From Hyaloraphidium curvatum (taxonomy: Eukaryota; Monoblepharomycota; Hyaloraphidiomycetes; Hyaloraphidiales; Hyaloraphidiaceae), in the NCBI GenBank assembly GCA_025558095.1, contig JAIVFI010000019.1, positions 372,001 to 436,000 of the forward strand: 64,000 bases of DNA. Direction: 5' to 3'. The notes beneath the pieces are model-generated. The model was not told where the DNA came from and did not search any database. It worked only from the letters and a program-made list of their open reading frames with translations. Positions within the stretch are counted from its first letter, which is position 1. Each line of letters begins with the position of its first letter. Positions 32,460-44,377 of the stretch are shown here, one piece after another. The translations under genes and the position numbers were made by a program.

Positions 32460-35400
32460 CTAGAGGAGACTGTAGTGTTCTGCGACGGCGGATTTCGCTT
32501 TGAAATAAGCCTTGCGCGCATCACTCGAGAGCATATCGACAGCCGGTCCGTCCGCGAGAAACTCCGCGAGGGTGTTCTGCGCGTCCGGAGCGATTTTGCC
32601 GTCAGGCGTGAAGATCGACTGGGGATCATTCCCGCGCGCCGCCATCCACAGCACAAAGCTATTCACGGCCCTGCCTCCGGAAAGGGATCCGTCGAGCGCG
32701 AAACCGCCCGATGCGACCCCGCGGTCGCGTTCGAGCCTGGCAGCGTCATGGGCTCGGGTCACGAGGTCTCCCACGCTTTCCCCCAGCTTCCTGCAATAGT
32801 CCCAGGTCGCCTCGTCGGTGGTGGCTTCGTCCAGCGCGGTCGCATCCAGCAAGAGGAACAGCGTCATTTGGAAGCGCTTCCTGTGCACGGCAAAGAACTC
32901 CTCGTAGTCCGCAGCTGAAGAGCAATCGTGGGCGAGGGGAGCGCATACGATGGCCGACAGGACGCGGCGCTGTTCCGCGAGGATCTGCGAGACCAATTCG
33001 GGCTGGCCCACGCGCTCAGTCACAATCAGCTGGAAGACTTGCAGCATCGCAAGCAAGAGGGGGAATCCGACTTGGATCATCTGCTTCTTCTCTTCGGAAA
33101 GCCCCTCCGCGGGGAATGCCTCCGCCGGCGAGGCCGACAGATCCGGCGGAAACAGCCAGTCCACATGGTAGTCCTGCGCGGGATGCTTGGCGCTGCCACG
33201 TCTCTGAGCTCGGACTTCGGTCACGTAGCTGTCGACGCTCGGGGGAACGAGGTCGTGCATGGCCGCGAGTCGAACCGAGATGTCCGCGATGCTCGCAGCG
33301 CGAGCGACGCGGGGTTGGGACAAAGCCCGCGGCCTCGACATGGAGTCGCCTTTCGGCCTTTCCCGCAGCCGGGGCTTGGAGCTGGCAAAAAGATGTGTGT
33401 CGACGAAGGCAAAGGTTTCGGCAGGAACGGCTGCCATCAGGCGACGTGCCAAGACGTTGATGACGATTGAAATGAGCTTCAGGCGGCGGATATCCACCCG
33501 GTTGTGGCGCGTGTAGTCCCCGGGGAGCTGCAACTTCGTGACGAGCTTCATCAGCTCCGACAGCCAGGCGTAGGTCCGCTGGCCAAAGAGCACCGAAGCC
33601 AGCGAGGTCCGCTCCGTGTTGGCCATGTACTCCAAGTAGTTCGGCGAGCTCGTCCAAGTGTCGAAGGCGATGTTGAACGTGACGCGGGTCTCGACCCCAG
33701 AAAGAGGATTCTCGTTTCCAGTTACTTCGTCCTCGTAGTAGAGCATCGAGGGCGGGAGGGCGGTAGATGGGCCGTCCACCGGGGAGCTGCGTTGCCGCAC
33801 GATGCCGAGGATCTCGTGTGCCCGCAGATACTGCTGGGCGGCGTCCACGGTCATGCGGTTGGTTTCGATCATGTAGGCCGTGACCTCCGCAACGGCGTGG
33901 GGCGGGGCGCCCGCGGCAATGGCAATGTTGCGCGAGTGCAGCGACAGGTGGCCCCTGGCAAAGCGCGCAAGTCAGCGCCGGCACTGTTCGCAGGGCGAGA
34001 GAAACTCGCCGTTGTATGCCCTCGGTGGTCAGAGCACGCAGGGCGGCAAAGTTCTGCGCCAGGCCGACGCAGACCAGTATGCGAGAGAGTTGCTTCGCGT
34101 CCGGATTGCCCGCGATGTGCAGGTTGTAGCCGTACGTGGGATGAGTCTTGAGCACGCCGCCCTTTGTCCCAACAGCCAGGGGCAGCTCAAGCTCTCCCAT
34201 GAAAACGTCCTCGCCAGCTTCGTTCTTCTCGATCCAGTACTTGGTGAGCGCCTGGTACCGGCCCGATCGGCAGGCATACGCATGAGATGCGGCCTCGATC
34301 GCCCTCCAATCCTGACCAAGGGCGATGCAAACCGAGTCGATGCCGTTCTGGCGGCCGACGGGAACGATCAGGTTTCTCACGAGGGTAACTAACCCGGACG
34401 AGACGCACCATGATGCCCTTGTTGTGCGTGGTGGCCCGGTAAATGTCGTCGTTTGCCCAGCTGTTGGCCTCGATGATCCGTTCCGCCACCTGCGCCCCTT
34501 CGAACGACTTGTATCGCAGTTGAGCGACGGGAATCGCGAATCGGGCGCGGGAAAGGCGGTCCGTGCACAGGTTGGATACGATCCGCAGCCCGATGCGGCA
34601 GCGGAGCATCTCCTGCAGGAGTGGCGAGGTGCCCTCGGCCACCGTGCTGGCACAGTTTGCTCCCATGGCATCGCACACGTCAATCGAGAGCTGGACGACG
34701 AGCCACTCCTTCGAAAACTCCGAGCCCTTCGGTGACGGCGTGGTCCGCGGCACCCTGCGCACCTCCATGCCCACCACGCCGCCTCCACGATTGACCATGC
34801 TCTGGCAGTACTGGTTGGCGAGGGCAATGATGTTGGTTCTCTCCGCGTTCAGCTGCAGCAGGAGACGTCTCCGTTAGCCAAACACCGTAGCCTCCACAGT
34901 CAGTCGCTGTTGGCCACCTTGGCGATCGCCCTCTCCATCTGGGAATCGGGAATGTCGTGCAGCTGAATCTGGGCAAAAATGACGTTGCGGTCGGGTCCCG
35001 TGGCCGTGAATCCGCGGGGCGTCCCAAAGGTCGACATGGTTTTAGCGGCGCCGGAGACGGCAGCGATGACCGAGGGCTCCTCAACGGCCATCGGGATCGC
35101 CAGGGAGCGCCCATTGATCGTGAAGTTCAACGCCAGGCCCAGTGGAAGGCCCATGCAGCCGTAAGCATTCTCGATCATGTTGTTGGCGATCTTGAGATGT
35201 CGTTCGTTCCGGCGGACGTCGTACGTCCGTCAACCCGGTGTCTCGACCACGGAACGTCGGAGCCCACCTCGGGATCCAAGCCGTCAATTGGAAACTCGTC
35301 CTCGTCGCCATGGAACACGCTCGAGTCCTCCGTTGCCGCGTCAATGTCCTCCAGGCCGGAGGTGCTGCCGTCTTCCGGTCGTTTCCGCGGGAAGAGGTCG

Positions 35401-35528
35401 GGATACACCAGGCGGATCTGCCGCCGCCTCTCGGGCAGCGTCTTGCGATAGAACCCGCTCCAGATGTCATGATGCGCCGCCGATGGCCGCGCCGACGCGG
35501 AGGCGACGCCCTTCGTTCCGTTTTCCAT
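32460..35528 (-). CDS. Class II HMG-CoA reductase with long C-terminal extension
   Basis: About 936 aa from exons 35528-35268, 35190-34918, 34852-34409, 34347-34010 and 33954-32460. Residues 1-490 match class II (bacterial/archaeal-type) reductases: SGFYRKTLPERRRQI, MIENAYGCMGLPLGLALNFTINGR, VEEPSVIAA (catalytic Glu), MVNRGGG, NKGIMNGID (catalytic Lys), GQDWRAIEAASHAYA (catalytic Asp) and TEGIQRGHLSLHSRNIA (catalytic His). It lacks the membrane domain of eukaryotic class I enzymes. The reaction is HMG-CoA to mevalonate, or the reverse. About 445 further residues follow in the last, uninterrupted exon, with no motif I recognise. The last intron uses a GC donor (34009) and is needed to restore EGIQRGHLSLH. 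Probably a transferred gene, since intronised. Confidence 0.9.
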
Positions 35529-35792
35529 GGCGGGGCCGCTGGTCCCGGGTGGCGTCCTCTTCCGGTCGGGTGTTTGCGTCTCCTACGACTACCGCACCGA
35601 AGAAACGCTCAATCGGATTTCGCGCTCGATGAGCGACTAGAGATATAGGACCGGACGCTGGCACCGCGGGAAATGGGGAAGATGTGAAGGATTTTGAACA
35701 AGCCCGAAATTGGGCTGGGCAGGTGTCGTCCCATTCTCCCTACCACGTCAGTACCCCCCGCGGCGATTCGGAGGATAAGGGGCGAACCGCTG

Positions 35793-38012
35793 TCAGGAAG
35801 CGTGAGACGACAATAAATGTCCAGTATCCAGTGCACCTGCCTGTGGCGGGAACCGGTCGTCGTGTCCCCTCATCGGCGGCATGTCCCTGAGAGGTCCATC
35901 CCGCGGATCCCGCATTGGCGGGCCGTCTCGATCCCGCGCGTACGGATGGTTCCTCGGCCCGCGATCATCTCCCCCTGGCGCATGCCTCGGACCGCGGCCC
36001 GGCCCGGATTGACGGCCATCGTACCGACCGTCGGGTCTGCCGCGGGGCGCCCTTCCGCCAGGTTTCTGGGACCCTGTGCAAAGATGATCGGGGTTGGAAC
36101 ACAAGAGCGAAGCTCCGCGATGCCCAACGCACCTCCGGCGGCATTGTACGCCTTGCGAGCTGTTCCAGACTCGAGCCCAAAGCTGTCAAAGGCCTCGATA
36201 AGCTGCTTGGCGACCTCGGGCGTGAGTTCCTGTTCGGTACACAGGATGCAGATAAGCAGCTGCCGCAGCTGGGAACCAAAGAACGGACCTGTCCATCGCG
36301 GCTGATCTTGACTGGCTTGTTCTCATTCCAGGCGTTCTTGAGGTCGGAGATCCTTTCGAACGGCAGGTCCTTCCTGATTCGGTGCCTCCCGGTGAGTTGA
36401 CCGGCGACTGCATCCCCCATCACACGCACTTCACGAGCCAGTTGACCTGGAAGTTGTCCCCCAAAACCTTGATCTTGTTCCACGGCACGTCAAAACCGGC
36501 TGCTCCTCCGACGTCCGTGCTCATCTCGCCGTATCCGTGGTAGTGCCGGCTTTCGTTGACGGAGAAAAACAAGACCACCCTCTCACAAGTCTAGGCGTCC
36601 AAGGTCAACACAAGAACGGAGACGGGCCACGCATGTCCGCGCACCTTGAAGGCCTGAGAAAGCGTTTCGGAATTCGACTTCTGGGTCGCCCACACGCCCT
36701 GCGTTGCCGCACATTGAGAATACGCTCCCGAGTAACCAAGCCCGCCGCAAAGCCACCTTCTCCTGGGAAATCTCGACGTTGTCGAAGTTGTTGCTCCGCA
36801 TGACAAAGTACCGGGCTGTCGGGTTCCTTGAGTCGTCGCCAAAAGCTCCGTCGCCAGGGTCCCGCCCACCATCTTTCTTCGGCGGCGGGGGATCAATCCT
36901 GCCGCTGGGGACCCGCTCATCCATCCGGGGGCGCTCTACGGAGCAAAACGAACGCAGCCTGGTGAGGTGCCGTCCCAGGGTGCCGTGTCCGTCCGACGTA
37001 CCCTCGACTCGTCTGGTCATGGGGACCTGGTAGCGGTCCTGCATCGGGCTCCGATCTCTCGACCTTCGGCGCACTTCGGCGGGCGGGCCGCCGCCGAACC
37101 GTCCGCGGTCTCGCTCCCGATCGCGGTCCCGGTCCCTTTCGCGCTCCCGATCCCGGGCCCGGTCTTCCCTCATCCGCGGCGCTTCGCCATCGACCGCACG
37201 CCTCGGCGGCATCCCGCCGCGAGCATCCTGCGGAGGCATCCAGTCGCGGCCCCCGGGGGCATCTTCGAACTGGTCCCGGAGCGGAGCCGGCTCCCTCGGG
37301 CGGAAACCGCCGTGCGCGGGTTCTGATCTATCTCGGTACTGCGGCTCGCGCGCCGCGTGAGCGTCGTCGTCGTATCGGCGGTGAGAGTCCTTTTGGGTAC
37401 AATGGAACGTGCACGCGGTCGGTGAACAGATCAGACGCAAACGGAAACCCAGGTCCTTTTACGATCCGGGGGCAGCAAGTCCATGCGCCACGAGCACCGC
37501 GTCCGGCAGCACGCCGGCAGCGGCGGCGCCGGTCGGAGCAGTCCGTGCGGGGTCGGCCACGTCGCCGAGTCGGGAGTATATACCTTTGATTGATCCATCC
37601 GTTCGGGCCGCGGCAGGGGCGCGGGCCCGCGATCGAACCCGCGGTCTGCGAAGCGCGGCTCCACCCTGGACGGCTCCGGCCGTTCCGATCGCTCCGATCG
37701 CTCCGTGCGAGCGGGCTCTGGGGGCGCCCAGTCCTGCGGGGGCGCGTCGTCTTGCCGGCGGCGGCGGGGCTCCGGGCGCGGGCGCGGCGGCGGCGGCGGC
37801 GGCGGCTCGGCGGCTTCCATTTCGGCGTCGTCGTCGCGGCGCGGCGAGATGGGCGACGGCGTCGCGCCCGAAATGCGGTCGAACTCGTCGTCGTCGAACG
37901 CGTCGGGCTCGGCGGGCGCCTCCGCGTCCGCCATGCTGCTGGCGTCCGCGTAGTCGGCGGCGCCCTCCTCACCTACTTCGAAGTCGACCTCGTCGTCCCG
38001 GTCGTCGGACAT
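35793..38012 (-). CDS. YTH-domain m6A RNA reader, YTHDC1-like
   Basis: About 559 aa from eight exons: 38012-37584, 37389-37002, 36935-36757, 36698-36645, 36590-36424, 36373-36289, 36229-36133 and 36073-35793. The N-terminus is acidic, then Pro-rich, then full of RD/RE repeats (DRERERDRDRDRERDR). The YTH domain begins TARYFVMRSNNFDNVEIS and has GVWATQKSNSETLSQAF (first cage Trp), VVLFFSVNESRHYHGYGEM, NFQVNWLVK (second cage Trp) and NAWNENKPVKISRDGQEL. The tail is Arg/Gly/Asp/Pro-rich. The architecture matches nuclear YTHDC1. The first intron (194 nt) and the in-frame 66-nt intron at 36936-37001 are less certain than the rest. Confidence 0.88.
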
Positions 38013-38150
38013 CGCGGGCACGGTGCTGGAAAGGTTGAAGGTGGCTGGGGTGAGCGGGCTGCCGCTTCCATCACCTCGCTCCGGCAACACTCCTTCAAAG
38101 ATCCAGATCAGCTCTGTTATCTACATGGTATCGTACAGGTGGTATGCGGG

Positions 38151-41100
38151 TTACCAGTGGTAGTCGAAACGCTCCAGCGTCGTAGCAGCCTGTTCCAACT
38201 CCTTGCGGGCCTGACAGAAAGGTCAGTTTGCTGGGTCTCGGCCTGCGCATTCGAACCCACCTTGGACCTCATGTAAAAGATCGGACTGCATGGAATGCAT
38301 GAGCCCAGACACGCTGCCCTTTTGGCTAGACGGCAACCCACCAATCCTTGCTCGTGCAAATGACGTCCTGATGCAAGCTGCCCTGGCACCGCTGGCACTG
38401 CGTCCACAGGCGAGCGAACTTGCTCTCCAGCTCGGTAAAGGTGTCGAGATGCTTCTGGTACAGCTCCCCCGTCTTGGGCTCGCAGTGCTTGCACACAGCC
38501 GACTCTGCGCGACGGCTCAGCGCTCGCTCCGAAACACGCCATCCCTGCGTTCCCACCATTCTTGCCCAACGGCGTTTTGCAGCCCATGCATACCGCCGTG
38601 CGGATGGCAAACTTGGCAAGCCCGCCGACGCTAGGCGCCGAGACCTGGATTACTCGCGTGTGGTCGCCCGCTGCGGACAAGCGTTATCGAATGCTCTGCA
38701 CCCCGCAGGGCGCCCACGTACTGAACAGACTCTGGGTCTTGTCCCCCAGGATCGGTTCGAAAAGCCGCGTGAGGGGGCCGGAGAGCTGATTCTCGAGGTA
38801 GTACTTGGTATCGATGGGCAAGTTGTGCTCCAGCACGTAGATCGGATCCTCCGAGTTCTCGTAAGCCCGTGAGTCTAACGCGGGGCATGGTCTGTCAAGA
38901 GGTCACGGGCAGAGGCAAAGGAGCCACAAACCCTTGTGGCCCTTGATGAGCACGTAAGCGACACGGTCGCCGAGGTTGGGTGCCGACCCTTCAGGACGTT
39001 CAAACACTGCTTGCGCAACGTCTGGCGGTGTGCTTACCAGGATCCCGCTTCCGCATCCGTTCCGCCAGCTCGACGTGTGGTTGTTTTGCCGCGTAATCTG
39101 GAAACAGTCACGGTATAGCCCACGACACTCGGAGACGTGAAACGACCGACGCACCTGCTTTGCTGAGCGCCTTTGTGATCACGAGCTGCGACATATCGAT
39201 CTTGTTCTGCAAAAGATCCGCGATGGTCTGCTTCGCGTAGCTGCGGCGCACAATGTCTAGCATGCAGCTCCCATGACGTTCCTGCAAAAGACTCACTCGA
39301 TGGCCCCCGTGACATCGCGATCCATGAGAATCTTGCGCAGGCACGTGTCGAGGACGTTCTGCACCATGAGACAGTTGTCTCGCCGGACCGTCTGTCATCC
39401 CTAGTCAGAGGCCAGGCCGATGTCGAGGAAGAAGAGCGCACCTCAATGCCCTTTGCGTCCATCTTGTCGAACTTCTCGGGCTTGGTCCAGTAGAGACCCG
39501 CATACCGCTTCTTGTTGATCAGGAGGTACGGGAAGTAAGCCTTCTCGAACTCGAGGTTGATGGGCTTGATAAAGGTCTTTGTGACGAACTCGGCAGCCTC
39601 CCTCCCTGCAGCAGTGTGTTCAGCCCACTACAACTACAGCCGACAATCCAATCCTCACCGAGGCGCATGACTTCGGCCATGTCTTGCATGCCAAACTTGA
39701 CCATGACGGAGTCAGTATCACCGTAGATGACCTTTGCGTCGTAAGCGTAGCCATTTGCAGTCGTGAATTGCTTCTCGACAAGCTGCGAAGGACGCAGTGA
39801 GCCTCAAGAGCCTTTCGCATCCTAGATCGGGCGCCCCACCTCCTTTGTTGACGCAATCATGTCTCGCCCGTACGCCGTGACGCTGGACGAGATTTGCAGA
39901 CACGGCAGCTTCCCGTTCGTCGCCCCCGTGAAACCGTACACCGAGTTGGCGCTGACCTACTCGACGAGATCAGCGGGTGAGCCCACGATAGCAGTTGCAG
40001 ATCGCACCTTCAGAGCCAGCTGCCTGCCGTCCAGCACCGCGCGCTTGAAGGGATCGGTCTCCTTCTTCAGGTCTGCCTTGGCGCGCTTGCGAGCAGCCAA
40101 CAGATCGTTGAGGATGGTGGGGAGCAGACCCTTCCGTCGCTCGGCCTTGACGAAGAAGTCTCCCGAAGGCGTCTTGACGAAATCCACTTCCGGCTCGAGC
40201 TTGTACTTCGCGATTAGATCCGAGGTGAGCAGTGTTGTGTAGCAAAGGTTGTGCGCCATCATGATCGACGGGTACAGCGAGTTGAAGTCGAGCGTCGCGA
40301 TCGGCACGTCGTAGTAGCCCCGCTCGGGTTCGATGACCGTCGCGCCTTCATACTGCTCCCCGTCGCCGCCCTCGGAATGGATGGCGGGAACCACAAGGTT
40401 CTCCTCCAAGGCTTTACGGAACAGTTGCGAAATGACCTTGATCTGCTGTCCGCGCGTGAGGAGAAAGTTGACCGGCACTCCCGTGACCCTGGCCATCTCC
40501 ATGTAGTTGATGACACACATCAGCTTGTCGAGCAACCTCAGGGGCAACCATGCATCCTGGAGGCATTTCGTCAGCGTTGCATAGCGTTGCCTTAATCCCG
40601 GACGCACCTTGAGACAGTAAACCGCAAGACGGCGCCTGGTTTCCTCGTTTCCATTCTGGAGATCGGTAATGATCGAATGGTGCACGTCCTCCTTTTGTTC
40701 GCCTGGCGAACACGCTATATCAGCGACGGCGGGCGACGATTGCCACGGATGACGAACCAAGGAAATGAGCGCAAACGGAGTTGAGCGTGTAGGAACGCAG
40801 CTTGTAGTCACGCAGCATGATGTGCAGGACGTCGAGCTGGATTCGTCCGTCGAGGTTGATTGCCTTGTTGTCCCTGGTGCCGTACGCCTTCGACGAGAAA
40901 CGCTGGTCCTTGGCTTCCGTCCTCGCATCTGCCCGAGCGTTGGCAGCTGGTCTGCGGCAAAATCACGGGAGACGTACTTCTCAAGCGACCCAGAAACGGA
41001 AACCTGTCCGCTTTGAGCGCTTTCGCGCGATCCAAAAGATAAGGCCAGTCGAAATTGTTGACGTTGTACCCGGTGACGATATCGGGGTCGATCTAGCCCG

Positions 41101-42697
41101 AGTGCATGGCTGGTCAGCAAATCACCCGACTGCAAACAGCAGGACCCACCTTGGCGAAGAACTCGCTCCATGCATGCAGCATGTCCCGCTCGTTCGAAAA
41201 CGACCGGATGGTCGCGCCGACGATATTGGCACATGTGTTCAGGGTGAAGACAGCCCTCACAAAGGGCTTCGTTTCCCCTGCGGACGTTGTCAGCGAAACC
41301 AAAAAGGTACGGAAATCCCGCGCACCCTGAATCTGCACGACGCTCGCAATCTGAATCACAGGGTCGATCTCGGGTTCCGGAAACACTCCCTTGCGACCGG
41401 CGCACTCGATATCGAAGCTCATGACGCGAAGAGGTGCTATCTTGGACCATTCGCCGTCGGCCGGATGACTGATGAGGTCGTCGGCGCTGGTAGGGATCCG
41501 TCACCTTCCTGCCATGCACCCAAGGGACGGGAGGCTCACAAAATGTCCACCTCCAGCTGCGCGTTGCCGGTCTGCTGATCTTTCCGCCTGATCATGTACT
41601 TTCCGGCAGGAAGCTCGATCCAATTTGCGCCCACGATCTGCAATGCCGCAGTCAGACCACCGCATCCAGCAACGGCATCAATGGAACCTGCCCCGAAGTC
41701 GATCATGAACCGCATATCGAAGCTGATGTTGCTCTCGAAAGTGGTTCTCTGGCCGGACGGTCCGAAACCGGGGATGGTCATCCCACCCTCGAGCAGTCTT
41801 TTGGCGACAGCGACGTATTTCGGCTGCGCGACGGTGATCTTGATGAAGGCAAACCGCTGGTTCCCGTGATAGTTCATGATCGATGACTTCATAACCAGCT
41901 CAGTCTTGATGACGCCAACGTGGATTTTGTTCTGATCCATCCTCATGGCGTTCTGGCGAAGAAGGACAGCTCATGAAATAATGGCGCTTGGTGTTGAACC
42001 GGCGGGCATACCTCCAACGCCCGCTGGAAGTCGTCGAGATGCTGGAGCTGGAAGCCGTTCGGCGAAGGAATGTAGAAGTAGGGGAAGAAGCCATGCACGT
42101 GGCACAGGACGCTGTTTCCTCCCTGAGCGCCGTGTGAGGATGGGACCACGAGTTGCGCCGGAAGCCTGCCTACTTCGGTGACGCCGAAGAGGCGGACGAT
42201 AGGTGCGCTCCTCAAGTGGCCGATGTCCTGCGCAACGATCTCGTGAACGTCGCCCACGTAGTCATCGAGCTCAATCTGCTGGAAAACTGGGAGGAGATTG
42301 GCGACGCGTCCGAACATGCGGGGCAGAATGGAACCCACTCAGGGGCCCATCCCGGGGGGACCTGATCGCCACCGCAGGCCGCTCCCAAGCCTGCTCCATC
42401 GCCGCGTTGTCCACATCTGGCACGGCATTCGGCCGCTGTCAGACCAGGCAGGCAAGTTGTGCTGCAGGCGGAGCACCGACCCCTCTCGTCCGTTTCCAAC
42501 GAGACCTCAAAGTCGCTGGCCTTGGGCGCCCCTCCGGTACGGCGCTTCTTTGCCGCTGCGCTCTGGCTCCCTGCTGGAGCGCTCTGCGAGCCCGAGGGGG
42601 CGCTCCCGTCGGACGCGAGCCAGTCGCCGTCCGTGACGGCCCGTTTGCCCCGGGCCGCCAGCTCCGCGGCGTTGCCGGCCGCGGACACGTTCTCCAT
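38151..42697 (-). CDS. POL3: DNA polymerase delta catalytic subunit
   Basis: About 1138 aa from 22 exons, the most split gene here. All introns are 49-64 nt and all phases close. Exon starts, 5' to 3': 42697, 42416, 42286, 42122, 41952, 41486, 41092, 40928, 40702, 40556, 39956, 39782, 39605, 39391, 39240, 39097, 38988, 38874, 38670, 38504, 38285, 38210. Motifs: exonuclease [19 protein letters not shown], then polymerase [33 protein letters not shown] and YGDTDSVMV. The C-terminal CysA and CysB clusters (CMGC, CKHC; CQRCQG, ICTSKDC) bind zinc and an iron-sulfur cluster. The start is uncertain: the frame is open to 42841. SIVA-like gene starts divergently about 200 bp away. Confidence 0.96.
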
Positions 42698-42898
42698 CTC
42701 GGAATCGTTGACGACTATCTCGATGGCCAGCTCATGGGGGTCTGCTGAGGTCCCGGAGCGAGAGATTCGACTCGGCAAATGGGGCCTCGCGTCCCGGATG
42801 ATCAGGCCGCGGCGGAGCAGACCACGAAGCTGTAGTTGCAAAGGGGACTGTGCTTGACCGCCAAAGCACCTTCACTTGACCGGTTTTGAAGTTCGAAT

Positions 42899-43505
42899 AT
42901 GCTCCAGCGGAGCGACCCTTTGCCGGCGCCCGAGGAAGCTCTGCCGGCACGACATTCGCTGAAGCGGAGCAACCCGTGGGCAGACGCCCCGGTCAATGTC
43001 TTGAAGAGCAAGCCTAGGAAAGACGATGCAGATAACCAGGAAATCTATGCCGACACGCTGCGAAGGATGCAGGAGGGAATGCGGAACCTTGAGAGGGAGA
43101 AATCGGCTTCGGCCGTCCCTCGGGCGATACTTCCGCTGCGGAAACGCGGCACGGCCGTCGAATTTGGGGACGGCTCAGCCTCTTTGTGCCCCCGGACATG
43201 CTCTTCGTGCGCTGTGCCGTTGACGGTCCCGGGAACCTCGTCCGGACAAGGTCTCGAGGCGTGTCAGTGTAGTTTCTGCGAGAAGGCGATATGCGGAGAG
43301 TGCACGAGGCAATGCGACACTTGCGGTTTACTCTACTGCGTCACCTGTTCGACGTCGAGGTGGGTGATACCGCGGTAGATCGACTGCGAGGCGGTGACGT
43401 GCTTCTGTCCATTTCTCCGAACGCACGTTTCGTCCGTCCCTCTGACGATCACCGTCCCGTAGCATAAGCGGAGACGAAATATCTTGTTTGTCTTGTAATC
43501 GATGA
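42899..43505 (+). CDS. Siva-like Cys-rich zinc protein
   Basis: About 167 aa from exons 42899-43359 and 43463-43505. The N-terminal half is basic and helical (MQEGMRNLEREKSA). The C-terminal half is a Cys-rich module: CPRTCSSC, CQCSFCEKAICGECTRQCDTCGLLYCVTC, then DEISCLSC after the 103-nt intron. Order and spacing match the C-terminus of animal SIVA1 (C..CGxxxCxxC ending in a final CxxC). In animals SIVA binds TNF-receptor-family tails and other partners in apoptosis; here only the fold is supported, not that role. The second exon is inferred because it restores the last CxxC pair. Confidence 0.75.
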
Positions 43506-43559
43506 CGAGCGTGCTTTGGTCGCTGATGACTCGCGCTCTCGTCTTGCGATCAGCACACC

Positions 43560-44212
43560 ATGTCCGGAGCTGCCGAGCGGCCCGACGGCTCCGCAGCTTC
43601 GCAGTCCCGGCGCTCTACTGCTGTAGATCGATTGATGATTGCGTTCGAGCGTCGGCGCAAGATTCCGTTCTACCAACGGCCGCCCGCGGGCCGCGGCTTG
43701 CTGGCGCCTCTGGTGATTGCTGCGCACGCTGACGCCGGCCGCCAAATCGCGTCCGCGAAAGCGGAGACGAGCACGGAAGTGGGCTTGCTCAAACAGCTCC
43801 GATCTGACTGGAAGGAGGTGACGCGAATGGTTCCAAGCTGTCTGCGCCGAGCCTTCAACATGTGGCTTCACAGGAAGCGGCGTCGATAACGGCAGCAATC
43901 GCGGCTGACCGCACGGCACGACACGACGAGCTCAAGATGGCGGTCGAGAAGATCGACTCGCTCGGACGGCGGTTGGACAAGATGGAACAAGCTTTGCGCG
44001 CTGCGATCGGCGACGCAGCTGCGGAGAAAGACGCGTCCAATCATCACGCTCGAGTGCTACAAGAGAAGATCGACGCATTGGAAAGCCGCGTGGTGCAGTT
44101 GATAGGCCAGCAGGGCGAACTCATCGACCGATTGAATCGGTGGCACGCTGATGACGTAGCCACGCGGGAGGCGACCGGCACGCAAGCTTGGATTCCTCCC
44201 ACGAACGAGTGA
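43560..44212 (+). CDS. Small coiled-coil protein, function unknown
   Basis: About 198 aa from exons 43560-43817 and 43874-44212. The 56-nt intron has a GTGACG donor and CACAG acceptor and joins DWKE to EAASITAAIAADRT in phase. The C-terminal half is a heptad-rich coiled coil (EKIDSLGRRLDKMEQALRAA, then ALESRVVQLIGQQGELIDRL). The N-terminal half has a short conserved-looking patch (VDRLMIAFERRRKIPFYQRP). No family recognised. It lies 54 bp after the Siva-like gene on the same strand. Confidence 0.6.
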
Positions 44213-44377
44213 GGGAACTGCGTCGGACTGCTTTCCCGGACCCTAATCACGATGGGCAGAGGCGCGTTGCAGCAGAAGAAGACGCCCAAACGCAGGCTGA
44301 TCATCCCGGATCAAGCCGAATAAGCGCTCGCCGAACGCGCACGCTCGAAGGTGACCTGAAATTCGGAGGCTGCGTCT

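Noticed and set aside
36074-36132. A 27-nt intron in the YTH gene
   Set aside because: An upstream GTGCGT donor gives a 59-nt intron and leads into the Arg/Gly-rich tail in frame.
37795-37810. Long GGC repeats near 37790-37805 as a microsatellite feature
   Set aside because: They encode the proline run of the YTH protein on the minus strand and are short.
43360-43378. A 19-nt intron or early stop in the Siva-like gene
   Set aside because: Extending to the acceptor at 43462 restores the last CxxC pair of the family; the tiny intron gives a stop after a few codons.
44213-44377. A further small gene between the coiled-coil protein and SEC11
   Set aside because: Open frames are short and without motif; the interval is more likely the joint 3' region, or contains a last SEC11 exon.
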